Shown: positions 1 to 5,678, numbered from the stretch's first letter. The stretch is 5,748 nucleotides of DNA from an uncultured Bacillaceae bacterium (GCA_937934645.1 CALGYZ010000066.1:1-5748); one strand, 5' to 3'. Translations and numbers: made by a program. The notes: generated from the letters alone by a model not told the origin.

Positions 1-35
1 GCTCATACGTACTTGATCAGTCACGAATCAAAGAC

Positions 36-1031
36 TTACGCACCAACATTGAAAAATGAGCGGTAAACATGCTTATTTTCCGGTAAATCAATCCTTCCTG
101 ACGGATGGCTCCGTTCCATTAAATCCATTATCAATTGTATATGTACCGATGATAAATCTTCAACTTTCTTACCTTCATAAAGTTTTTCCAATATAAGTTG
201 AATACATCTCCGTTGCAGGGAGGAAGGCAGTTTTTTAAATTCTGCTATGTTCACGGTTTGTTCATTCTTATTATTTATACGAACTACTTTAGTATATGCC
301 CTGCTTGCCAAATCCATTAAATAATTTTCGTCATCAATGAGCCGCTCGCTAAACTGCTGGAAATGAATATGTACATTCGGATTTTCCTTTTTCAGGAAGG
401 GGAGAATATGAAGCCGGAAACGGTTCCTTGTATAAATATCTTCATAATTCGTATGATCATATACAGGTTTTAAGTTATTTTCCTTAATATACTGCTCAAT
501 CTCATCCTTTGTAACACAGAGCAGCGGTCGGATCACATGTCCGATGCCCAGGGGGCGTTGAATGCGGATTCCTGCCAGCGCTTTCTGCTCGGCCCCTCTT
601 GTTAATCTCATTAAAATCGTTTCAATTTGGTCATCACCGTGATGAGCAAGGGCCAAAAGCGGAAAATTATGCTTTTCCATAACTTCTTTAAAAAATTTAT
701 ATCGCTGTTCCCTGGCGGCAACTTCAATGCTTTTCGATGACTTTCTTGCCTCATACCCCACATCTATCCGTTTTCCTTCAAAGGGTACTTTCCATTTCCG
801 GCAAATTTCCTCCACGTATTTTAATTCACGATAAGACTGTTCACCCCTTAACATATGGTCAACATGGGCTACCATAATTTCTATATTCATATCATTTCTG
901 TGTTTATGTAAAAAATAAAGGAGGGCCAGTGAATCAGGTCCGCCGGAGACTCCCGCCAATACCCGGGAGCCAGGCGGGATCAGCCGGTGTTTATGGATAA
1001 ACTTTTTTACTTTGCTCTCAAAATTGTTCAT
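36..1031 (-). CDS. tilS: tRNA(Ile2)-lysidine synthase TilS, C-terminally shortened
   Basis: TilS is a cytoplasmic ATP-pyrophosphatase. It ligates lysine to C34 of tRNA-Ile2(CAU), so that the tRNA reads AUA as isoleucine. Counting from the chosen start, the PP-loop SGGPDS is at residues 29-34, HVDHMLRG at 56-63, the AHHGDDQIET block at 129-138, RPLL at 168-171 and YTRNRFR at 200-206: a complete catalytic N-terminal domain. The start at 1031 is preferred because AAAAGGA lies 9 nt upstream and the N-terminus then fits the family; the ORF could open 14 codons earlier, at 1073, without a good ribosome binding site. The product is 331 aa, whereas Bacillus TilS has about 470. It ends ...RSFFNVGA-stop just where the C-terminal tRNA-binding region should begin, and the other two frames on this strand also stop before the window edge. 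It may be a disrupted gene, a frameshift or an assembly junction; a natural short form is less likely. The family call is firm, the integrity is not. Confidence 0.93.
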   Translation of the reverse strand: MNNFESKVKKFIHKHRLIPPGSRVLAGVSGGPDSLALLYFLHKHRNDMNIEIMVAHVDHMLRGEQSYRELKYVEEICRKWKVPFEGKRIDVGYEARKSSKSIEVAAREQRYKFFKEVMEKHNFPLLALAHHGDDQIETILMRLTRGAEQKALAGIRIQRPLGIGHVIRPLLCVTKDEIEQYIKENNLKPVYDHTNYEDIYTRNRFRLHILPFLKKENPNVHIHFQQFSERLIDDENYLMDLASRAYTKVVRINNKNEQTVNIAEFKKLPSSLQRRCIQLILEKLYEGKKVEDLSSVHIQLIMDLMERSHPSGRIDLPENKHVYRSFFNVGA

Positions 1032-1040
1032 TTGAAACAA

Positions 1041-1047
1041 TCCTTTT
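1041..1047 (-). promoter_or_regulatory. Ribosome binding site of tilS
   Basis: The minus strand reads AAAAGGA, 9 nt before the ATG at 1031. It supports this start over the ATG at 1073, which has no purine-rich site at a useful distance. Confidence 0.6.
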
Positions 1048-1110
1048 AAGCAATTTTTTCCGATCCCTCTCAAAACATATATATTTTTTATTTTACCTTA
1101 TTCACATGTA

Positions 1111-1138
1111 ATTTTAAAATGTTTTTTTCTTAAAACAA
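1111..1138 (-). promoter_or_regulatory. Possible sigma-A promoter for tilS
   Basis: In the AT-rich gap between yabT and tilS the minus strand has TTGTTT (1138-1133), a 16-bp spacer and TAAAAT (1116-1111). The -35 is weak and in such AT-rich DNA this could be chance. A second TAAAAT at 1095-1090 with TTTAAA 17 bp upstream is an alternative. A separate promoter would make sense, because tilS is a housekeeping gene and yabT is a sporulation gene 131 bp away. Confidence 0.3.
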
Positions 1139-1162
1139 ATAAACAGGGTAACATCTTCTGGT

Positions 1163-2122
1163 TTATAATAACTGTTCGAAAATATACAATGCATAAATCA
1201 TGCAGATAATAAAAAGAATAACAAGTGTTTCCAGCATTCCGTATGTTCTGCCTTTTCTCCGATCTTTATTGCGGGCTATCCTGCTTTTAGGTGTCCGTAT
1301 TCCGGTTCTATCGGTCATCGTTAATGATGTTGTTTTCGGATAGACAATCTTTAACAGATCTTTTCTCATTTCCTCCGCCCGGGTGTACCTCCCTTTTAAA
1401 GCTTTTAACAATACCGGCTGGTATCTTTGCAAACCTTCCTTTTGCTCAATCACGCTTTTTAATTGCCCGATTCCGCCTTCCTTTTTTTCAAACCGGTCTA
1501 AACAAAAAACATGAATGATGATCATGGCAACTGCAAATAAATCATAAGACGGTTCAGCTTTTCTGCTGCCCAGTCCCCAATATCCCCTGTCATAAAATTC
1601 CGTAAATTCTTTTACCGCCCGCCCTTGCAATGTTGCTCCGCCAAAATCAATGCAACGGACTTTCACCGGCATATCCGTCACAATTAAATTTTCCGGTTTC
1701 AAATCTCCGAAAACCCACCCCTGCCTGTGTAAATTGTCCAAATCAGACAGCAATTGCAAAATCAATACAGGGAGCCAGTTTTTTCCTTTTCGTTTAATAA
1801 ACGTCAGCAAATCCCAACCTCTTATATATTCCATCACATAAAAGGACATTTGTCTGCTTCCGTATGTCCAGTCGTCGATATCTAAAAGAGAAGGCCCGAG
1901 GGAAACCCCCCGGGCCTTTTGGAAAGACTTCAATACATTTGTTTCGGAAGAGATATTCACAGATTGGTCACTCATTTTTACGGCTACTTTTTTTCCATTC
2001 CGGTCGGCCAAATAAACGATTCCGTTGGCACCCCGGCCTAGTTCCCGGATCACAGTGTATTCTTTTTTGTTCCATTTTCCGCGTATTACAGTGCCGGGCA
2101 TGATGTTAAACGGACTCTTCAT
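1163..2122 (-). CDS. yabT: YabT, membrane-anchored Hanks-type serine/threonine kinase
   Basis: This is the Bacillus YabT family, a forespore kinase reported in B. subtilis to bind DNA and phosphorylate RecA during sporulation. Numbered from the ATG at 2122 (319 aa), the glycine loop GRGANG is at 29-34, the ATP lysine K49 sits in VAVKMS, and the alpha-C glutamate is E60. The catalytic loop is FGDLKPEN with D140, K142 and N145, DFG is at 159-161, and AEP replaces APE at 189-191. Residues 262-294 form a basic, Ser/Thr-rich linker, a likely equivalent of the DNA-binding part. One hydrophobic segment (about 298-318) ends the protein, so it is tail-anchored with the kinase in the cytoplasm. The catalytic loop lacks the HRD histidine and arginine (FGD instead), so it is a non-RD kinase. 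The 2122 start has AAGAGGG 5 nt upstream; ATGs at 2140 and 2137 are in frame but lack a site, although 2140 could be used by coupling. The gene overlaps the end of yabS by 17 nt, which points to one transcript. Confidence 0.92.
   Translation of the reverse strand: MKSPFNIMPGTVIRGKWNKKEYTVIRELGRGANGIVYLADRNGKKVAVKMSDQSVNISSETNVLKSFQKARGVSLGPSLLDIDDWTYGSRQMSFYVMEYIRGWDLLTFIKRKGKNWLPVLILQLLSDLDNLHRQGWVFGDLKPENLIVTDMPVKVRCIDFGGATLQGRAVKEFTEFYDRGYWGLGSRKAEPSYDLFAVAMIIIHVFCLDRFEKKEGGIGQLKSVIEQKEGLQRYQPVLLKALKGRYTRAEEMRKDLLKIVYPKTTSLTMTDRTGIRTPKSRIARNKDRRKGRTYGMLETLVILFIICMIYALYIFEQLL
1891..1918. other. GC-rich hairpin inside yabT
   Basis: AAGGCCCG (1891-1898) pairs perfectly with CGGGCCTT (1911-1918). 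After a small internal loop, GGG (1900-1902) can pair with CCC across an AAA loop. The plus strand continues with TT and then GGAAAG; on the minus (coding) strand the stem is followed by CTCTTTTA. It resembles an intrinsic terminator with a poor U tract. It is one of the most GC-rich spots in an AT-rich gene, and lies in the codons for KARGVSLGPS, just after the alpha-C helix. Confidence 0.5.
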
Positions 2123-2837
2123 AATATCCCTCTTCATCATTAAATAGTTCGGCAGCTTTATTTCTTCCGAAGTACGCCGTTGCCGCTTTAATAGCAGGTC
2201 CGGTCGGGGTCATGCCCCCCGGTGTCAGCTTTGAAAATACAGAAGTAAGGGTTTCAAGTTTCGGAGTCCAGTCTAACAATTTTTCAACTTCACTTCTTTT
2301 CCCGGGAAATACAAATAAGGAAAAGTGGTTATTTCCTGTCCTCGCATTTAAACTTAAAGAAAGATCAAGCAGTGCTTCCTTAACGGTCGGCAATTTGTTT
2401 TTCATACTGGCACTCGTGTCAACTAATATTAAAATTTCCAAATCTACCGTTTCGTTTAACTCTTCAACGACTTCCAGCACTTCCCCCCTTTTATCAGGCG
2501 GCAAACTTTCCAAACCGGCATCGTTCCCAAGAATTTGCTTTAACTCTTTATTTACCACGCCCTGTAAAGTTTGTGTCATGGCTTTTCTCGTTACCATTTG
2601 CACGGTTTGGGATAAAGATCGGGCATAGACAATTTCACTGACACCACCGCCTTGAAGGGCAATTTCTTCAATTTCCCGCACTCCACGTTCTTCTATCACG
2701 TCATTTTCCATTACGCCGATTACATTAACCGTTATACCCAGTTCCTTCGCCAACGCCGCCATTGTCACCGGATCTTCCCCATAGTTGGAGCAGCCGTCGG
2801 TGATTAACAGAATTTGTCTTACCGTACCAGTTTTCAT
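2106..2837 (-). CDS. yabS: YabS, VWA-type metal-binding protein with permuted domain halves
   Basis: This soluble protein of 243 aa has no signal peptide or membrane segment and matches the YabS family of sporulating bacilli, whose function is unknown to me. The N-terminal part (about 5-72) has QILLITDG, then a helix, then ITVNVIGV and IEEIALQGGG: the features expected of the second half of a von Willebrand A fold, including its MIDAS aspartate D14. The C-terminal part (about 131-225) has LILVDTSASM (MIDAS D140, S142, S144), FSLFVFPG and GGMTPTGPA (MIDAS threonine probably T210): the first half of the fold. A polar helical stretch (about 74-130) joins them. The ATG at 2837 has a strong GGAGGGG site 5 nt upstream. 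A sigma-F promoter precedes it and yabT overlaps its end, so the pair is probably a forespore operon. A role presenting or regulating the YabT kinase is possible but is only inferred from context. Confidence 0.88.
   Translation of the reverse strand: MKTGTVRQILLITDGCSNYGEDPVTMAALAKELGITVNVIGVMENDVIEERGVREIEEIALQGGGVSEIVYARSLSQTVQMVTRKAMTQTLQGVVNKELKQILGNDAGLESLPPDKRGEVLEVVEELNETVDLEILILVDTSASMKNKLPTVKEALLDLSLSLNARTGNNHFSLFVFPGKRSEVEKLLDWTPKLETLTSVFSKLTPGGMTPTGPAIKAATAYFGRNKAAELFNDEEGYYEESV
2128..2134 (-). promoter_or_regulatory. Ribosome binding site of yabT, inside yabS
   Basis: AAGAGGG lies 5 nt before the ATG at 2122, within the last codons of yabS. It favours 2122 over the in-frame ATGs at 2140 and 2137. 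Confidence 0.55.
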
Positions 2838-2842
2838 GGATA

Positions 2843-2849
2843 CCCCTCC
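2843..2849 (-). promoter_or_regulatory. Ribosome binding site of yabS
   Basis: GGAGGGG sits 5 nt before the ATG at 2837. It is a strong site and fixes the start of yabS. Confidence 0.75.
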
Positions 2850-2863
2850 ATTGCATTTTTTAC

Positions 2864-2893
2864 CATTTTTGCCTTGATGGAGGGGATGTATAC
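2864..2893 (-). promoter_or_regulatory. Sigma-F promoter of yabS-yabT
   Basis: The minus strand reads GTATA (2893-2889), a 15-bp spacer, then GGCAAAAATG (2873-2864). The sigma-F consensus is GYWTA, 14-16 bp, GGNRANANTW. Only the last base of the -10 deviates. Transcription should start near 2857, about 20 nt before the yabS ATG, leaving just room for its ribosome binding site. It does not fit sigma-G, which needs a CATNNTA-like -10 at 17-18 bp. In B. subtilis yabT is known as a forespore gene, in agreement. Confidence 0.75.
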
Positions 2894-2896
2894 ATC
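2885..2896. repeat. Perfect 12-bp palindrome over the sigma-F -35
   Basis: GATGTATACATC reads the same on both strands and covers the -35 element of the yabS promoter. It could be an operator or a chance symmetry around GTATAC. It has no GC stem and no U tract, so it is not a terminator of spoIIE. Confidence 0.4.
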
Positions 2897-2918
2897 ACAG
2901 ACAGCCTTTTCACATCAT

Positions 2919-5387
2919 TTAAGCTAGCTTTTTTAATGATATCGCAGGAATTGGTTTCCATTTCGGATTATTATGCTTTATTTTAGCAACAAGGACGGTC
3001 ATATCATCGTCTATATTACCGTTTCCGGTCCGGATGACTTCTTCCATGATCAGATCCGCAATCGCCTGTGGATCATCTGTCTCCATTTCCAGTATTTTCC
3101 TTTTTAACCATAGATCGATGTTTTCAATATGTTTCGGCCCCTCAAACAAACCGTCACTCATCATGATTAAAATATCTTCCGCTTTTAACTGTTCGCTCAC
3201 GACATCGACATCAAAATCCTGAATAATTCCGATCGGTAAGTTGGATGCCTGCACCTTGATTACCCGGTCACCACGTTTAATAAAGCTGGGGGCTGATCCC
3301 ACTTTAATAAATTTAGATTTGGCATCCTGCAGATCAATAATGGCCAGATCCAAAGTGGAATAAACTTCATCTGTTGTACGCAATGATAAGATCGAATTGA
3401 TCGTTTTAATCGCGATTTCTTCCCCGATCCCGGATTGGAGAATTTTCTTAAGCAATTCCAAAGTTTCATTACTTTCCAAATGGGCTCTCTCACCGTTTCC
3501 CATGCCGTCACTGATGGCAAGGGCATATTTTCCGACACCGATTTCCATCATGGTGTAGCTGTCACCAGATACAAATCCCCCGTCCTTGGCAGCAAAGGCT
3601 ACGCCGGTTTCAACAACAAATTTCTTTGCCGAACGGAACGTGGCAAAACAACTTTCATCCGGATAACGTGCACAGTCTTCCTTGAACAGCGTAACCGTTT
3701 CCCCTAAAATATCCGACAAGAGCGGCGCAATTAATTTTTCACACTGCCCCATACCCCCGCAATACGGAATGGCAATGTCAATATCCACATTACCTTGTTC
3801 CAAGCTGTAAATTTCAATATGATCCACTTCGATGCCGAATGATTGCAGTGCATCCTGCAATTGTTCTTCCTGCTTATCATGGTTTTCTCTTTCTTTTTTA
3901 ATTTCCTTCGCAAAATTAGCCATAACCCCGGAAACCCCGTACAACTGTTCAGCAACTAATTTCCGGCTTTCCCTTATTTGTTGTTTTAATTTTCTATTTG
4001 CATGGAAATGGTGAAGTTCCTTTTGAATGGCATCAATGACTTTATCACTGCGGATACAATAATTTTCCCAATTACGTTCCGTTCTGTTGGTTAAAATACC
4101 GTTATTTTCATCCAGTTCCGTCATAATTTTTTTCATCGAATCATATGTTTTATCAAAGTTATATACCCAGCAGTGTTCTTTTCTGAAACAGTTTTGGCAT
4201 GTTTTTGCCGTTACATTGGAAAAGAAATAATCCATTTCTTTCTCACTGTTATTATTGAACTTCTCCTGTTTATGAAAACTTTGGGCGAGCGCATGGAAAA
4301 CGGATGAGAATTGATCCACACGCCTGGCTGTTAAATCACGGATCTTCCGCATATAAGCATGTTGCTCCGCTGAATGCTCCGGGGTACCCGGAATTTGCCG
4401 CGCAATATGATTGGTGATGAATTTCGGTGTTAAAAAGAATAAAACCGACGCAATAAACGATTCATACAAGCTGTTTACCAGCACGTAATTTTCAGCGTTA
4501 TACAGCCCGAGCATCAATGTCGCAACAATTAAACCGAAGGACGTACCGATTTTTTTCCCGTCCTTTAACAGTCCGCCGAGTAAACCGCTGAAAGCAAGCA
4601 AACTCATTTGGGGAAAACTCTCAACATTTGCAAGACCGTAAATCAATCCCGTCACAACCCCTACGGTCGATCCCACCGTTGCTCCTGCAGTAAATGCAAA
4701 AATTAAAATTAAATAACGGGACAACACATGCGAAACTGCAATTCCTTCAACCGTCCAGCCGATCGTACCGGTCATCATGGAGGCCAGTAAAATAATCAGA
4801 CAAACCAGTTCCTCCGTACGCAAAGACTGTCTTCTTTTATAATTCGAAACAAGCGGAATGCTTTGAATAAAAATTAACGTTAATACCAGGGCCAGACTCG
4901 CCTCTACGGTCGTCATAACCGCATGGTACAGCGTCAAATCCTTCAACTCCGCATAATGCATAACCGACCGCGCCGTAATGACCGACAGAAAAACCAGATA
5001 CGGTAAAACACGCACTTCATTTTGATAAAATTGCCGGACAACCTTATTACAAACTAAAAACAAACTGATCACGGCAAAAGAATAGGCGGCATTGATTACC
5101 GAAACGGTTAATGAACCCGCAATAATTCCGAGAAATACATGCGGCGATTTATCCTTGCGGATATAATAAGCGGCCGCGAAAAACGGCAATGCAAAAGGTG
5201 ATAATGTGGATAAAATAAACGCCCGTCCCAATAAAAATCCGAAAACAAATAATAACAATCCTTTTTGAAACAACAAGGAATTTAATTTGTATTTCAACTG
5301 CATGAACATGTTTTGTAATGAGTCCTTATATTCAACCACCTTCCGCTCCTGAACCGGCTCCGCAAAACTCCCTTGAATTTTTCCCAT
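2919..5387 (-). CDS. spoIIE: Stage II sporulation protein E, PP2C phosphatase activating sigma-F
   Basis: SpoIIE dephosphorylates the anti-anti-sigma factor SpoIIAA-P at the asymmetric septum, freeing sigma-F in the forespore. It also binds FtsZ and supports polar division. From the chosen start it has 822 aa, close to the 827 of B. subtilis. A short cytoplasmic N-terminus is followed by about ten hydrophobic segments (about 43-321), a helical regulatory region (about 322-580) with many charged helices, and a C-terminal PP2C domain. Metal-binding aspartates are D609 (VSGDSYTMMEIG), D627 (ISDGMGNG), D745 (MMSDGLFEG) and D794 (IDDDMTV), one residue off the B. subtilis positions 610, 628, 746 and 795. 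Cysteines C397, C400, C406 and C444 form a cluster in the central region. The longest ORF begins at 5420, but that ATG lies only about 7 nt after the predicted transcription start and has no ribosome site. The ATG at 5387 has GAGGGGTG 6 nt upstream. Confidence 0.97.
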   Translation of the reverse strand: MGKIQGSFAEPVQERKVVEYKDSLQNMFMQLKYKLNSLLFQKGLLLFVFGFLLGRAFILSTLSPFALPFFAAAYYIRKDKSPHVFLGIIAGSLTVSVINAAYSFAVISLFLVCNKVVRQFYQNEVRVLPYLVFLSVITARSVMHYAELKDLTLYHAVMTTVEASLALVLTLIFIQSIPLVSNYKRRQSLRTEELVCLIILLASMMTGTIGWTVEGIAVSHVLSRYLILIFAFTAGATVGSTVGVVTGLIYGLANVESFPQMSLLAFSGLLGGLLKDGKKIGTSFGLIVATLMLGLYNAENYVLVNSLYESFIASVLFFLTPKFITNHIARQIPGTPEHSAEQHAYMRKIRDLTARRVDQFSSVFHALAQSFHKQEKFNNNSEKEMDYFFSNVTAKTCQNCFRKEHCWVYNFDKTYDSMKKIMTELDENNGILTNRTERNWENYCIRSDKVIDAIQKELHHFHANRKLKQQIRESRKLVAEQLYGVSGVMANFAKEIKKERENHDKQEEQLQDALQSFGIEVDHIEIYSLEQGNVDIDIAIPYCGGMGQCEKLIAPLLSDILGETVTLFKEDCARYPDESCFATFRSAKKFVVETGVAFAAKDGGFVSGDSYTMMEIGVGKYALAISDGMGNGERAHLESNETLELLKKILQSGIGEEIAIKTINSILSLRTTDEVYSTLDLAIIDLQDAKSKFIKVGSAPSFIKRGDRVIKVQASNLPIGIIQDFDVDVVSEQLKAEDILIMMSDGLFEGPKHIENIDLWLKRKILEMETDDPQAIADLIMEEVIRTGNGNIDDDMTVLVAKIKHNNPKWKPIPAISLKKLA

Positions 5388-5393
5388 TCCAAA

Positions 5394-5401
5394 CACCCCT
5401 C
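5394..5401 (-). promoter_or_regulatory. Ribosome binding site deciding the spoIIE start
   Basis: GAGGGGTG followed by 6 nt and ATG (5387). The upstream in-frame ATGs at 5420 and 5408 have no comparable site, so this site moves the likely start 11 codons into the longest ORF. Confidence 0.65.
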
Positions 5402-5433
5402 GTCCCATTTTTTTGACCATTATAGATGATGGG

Positions 5434-5439
5434 ATTATA
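5434..5439 (-). promoter_or_regulatory. -10 element of the Spo0A-dependent spoIIE promoter
   Basis: A perfect TATAAT on the minus strand, giving a start near 5427 and a leader of about 40 nt to the ATG at 5387. No TTGACA-like hexamer is found 16-19 bp upstream; the one TTGACA (5451-5446) is only 6 bp away. This fits a sigma-A promoter that needs Spo0A~P. The B. subtilis spoIIE promoter is likewise known for a non-standard spacer. Confidence 0.6.
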
Positions 5440-5443
5440 AAAG

Positions 5444-5452
5444 TTTGTCAAA
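5444..5452 (+). promoter_or_regulatory. Spo0A box 1
   Basis: TTTGTCAAA on the plus strand matches the 0A box consensus TTTGTCRAA at all nine bases; the minus strand TTTGACAAA is one base off, so the site is nearly symmetric. It lies just upstream of the spoIIE -10. Confidence 0.5.
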
Positions 5453-5476
5453 AACAAGGGTTAATATTAAAAAGAT

Positions 5477-5483
5477 TTCGACA
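5477..5483 (-). promoter_or_regulatory. Spo0A box 2
   Basis: TGTCGAA on the minus strand is a perfect match to the 7-base 0A core. It is centred about 53 bp upstream of the predicted spoIIE start, where an activator of this promoter would be expected to sit. Confidence 0.6.
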
Positions 5484-5517
5484 GCTGACGGCCCGTTTAA
5501 TAAAAACTATACAAAAA

Positions 5518-5560
5518 ATGAACCCCTCTGGTCTCCCCGGATTCCTGATGAATCCCTCTG
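5518..5560 (+). repeat. Imperfect 13-bp direct repeat, 30 bp apart
   Basis: ATGAACCCCTCTG (5518-5530) and ATGAATCCCTCTG (5548-5560) match at 12 of 13 bases. The spacing of 30 bp is close to three helical turns. Between them begins a small hairpin, GGATTC (5539-5544) with GAATCC (5550-5555), that overlaps the second copy. Function unknown. Confidence 0.45.
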
Positions 5561-5579
5561 TATAAGTGTTCCTGTTTTT

Positions 5580-5588
5580 TTCGACAAG
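5580..5588 (-). promoter_or_regulatory. Spo0A box 3 (distal)
   Basis: CTTGTCGAA on the minus strand matches the 0A consensus at eight of nine bases with a perfect TGTCGAA core. It is about 155 bp upstream of the spoIIE start and about 65 bp upstream of the tRNA promoter, so its target is unclear. Confidence 0.4.
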
Positions 5589-5649
5589 AATTCAGTTATA
5601 ATGTTTAGTGACAAAAACTCTCTTTTTTCTCAAATTTTTCTATTATTTA

Positions 5650-5678
5650 TTGACATTTTTAGAAACATAATTTAAAAT
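5650..5678 (+). promoter_or_regulatory. Sigma-A promoter of the tRNA-Met gene
   Basis: TTGACA (5650-5655), a 17-bp spacer and TAAAAT (5673-5678): a consensus -35, ideal spacing and five of six -10 bases. Transcription should start near 5685, about 10 nt before the mature tRNA 5' end. This is the typical strong promoter of a stable RNA operon. Confidence 0.75.

Noticed and set aside
1291..2103. Plus-strand and other-frame ORFs opposite yabT
   Set aside because: They are antisense shadows of a well-supported kinase gene and show no recognisable protein family or ribosome sites.
2212..2628. 138-codon plus-strand frame opposite yabS
   Set aside because: It is fully antisense to the VWA gene, Ser/Phe-rich as expected of a reverse-strand shadow, with no motif.
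2885..2930. Intrinsic terminator after spoIIE
   Set aside because: The only strong symmetry, GATGTATACATC, is AT-rich, has no loop and no U tract.
3034..4014. Short frames on both strands inside spoIIE
   Set aside because: All lie inside the conserved phosphatase and central regions of spoIIE and have no independent support.
5446..5451. TTGACA on the minus strand as a -35 for spoIIE
   Set aside because: It is only 6 bp from the TATAAT, too close for sigma-A; it is better read as part of the near-symmetric Spo0A box.
5574..5602. Second plus-strand promoter using TATAAT at 5597-5602
   Set aside because: The hexamer 17 bp upstream (GTTTTT) is poor and there is no TG extension; the TTGACA-17-TAAAAT pair nearer the tRNA is far better.
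5445..5675. Plus-strand frame of 76 codons between spoIIE and the tRNA
   Set aside because: It starts with TTG inside a Spo0A box, has no ribosome site, and covers the tRNA promoter; its composition looks like translated AT-rich intergenic DNA.
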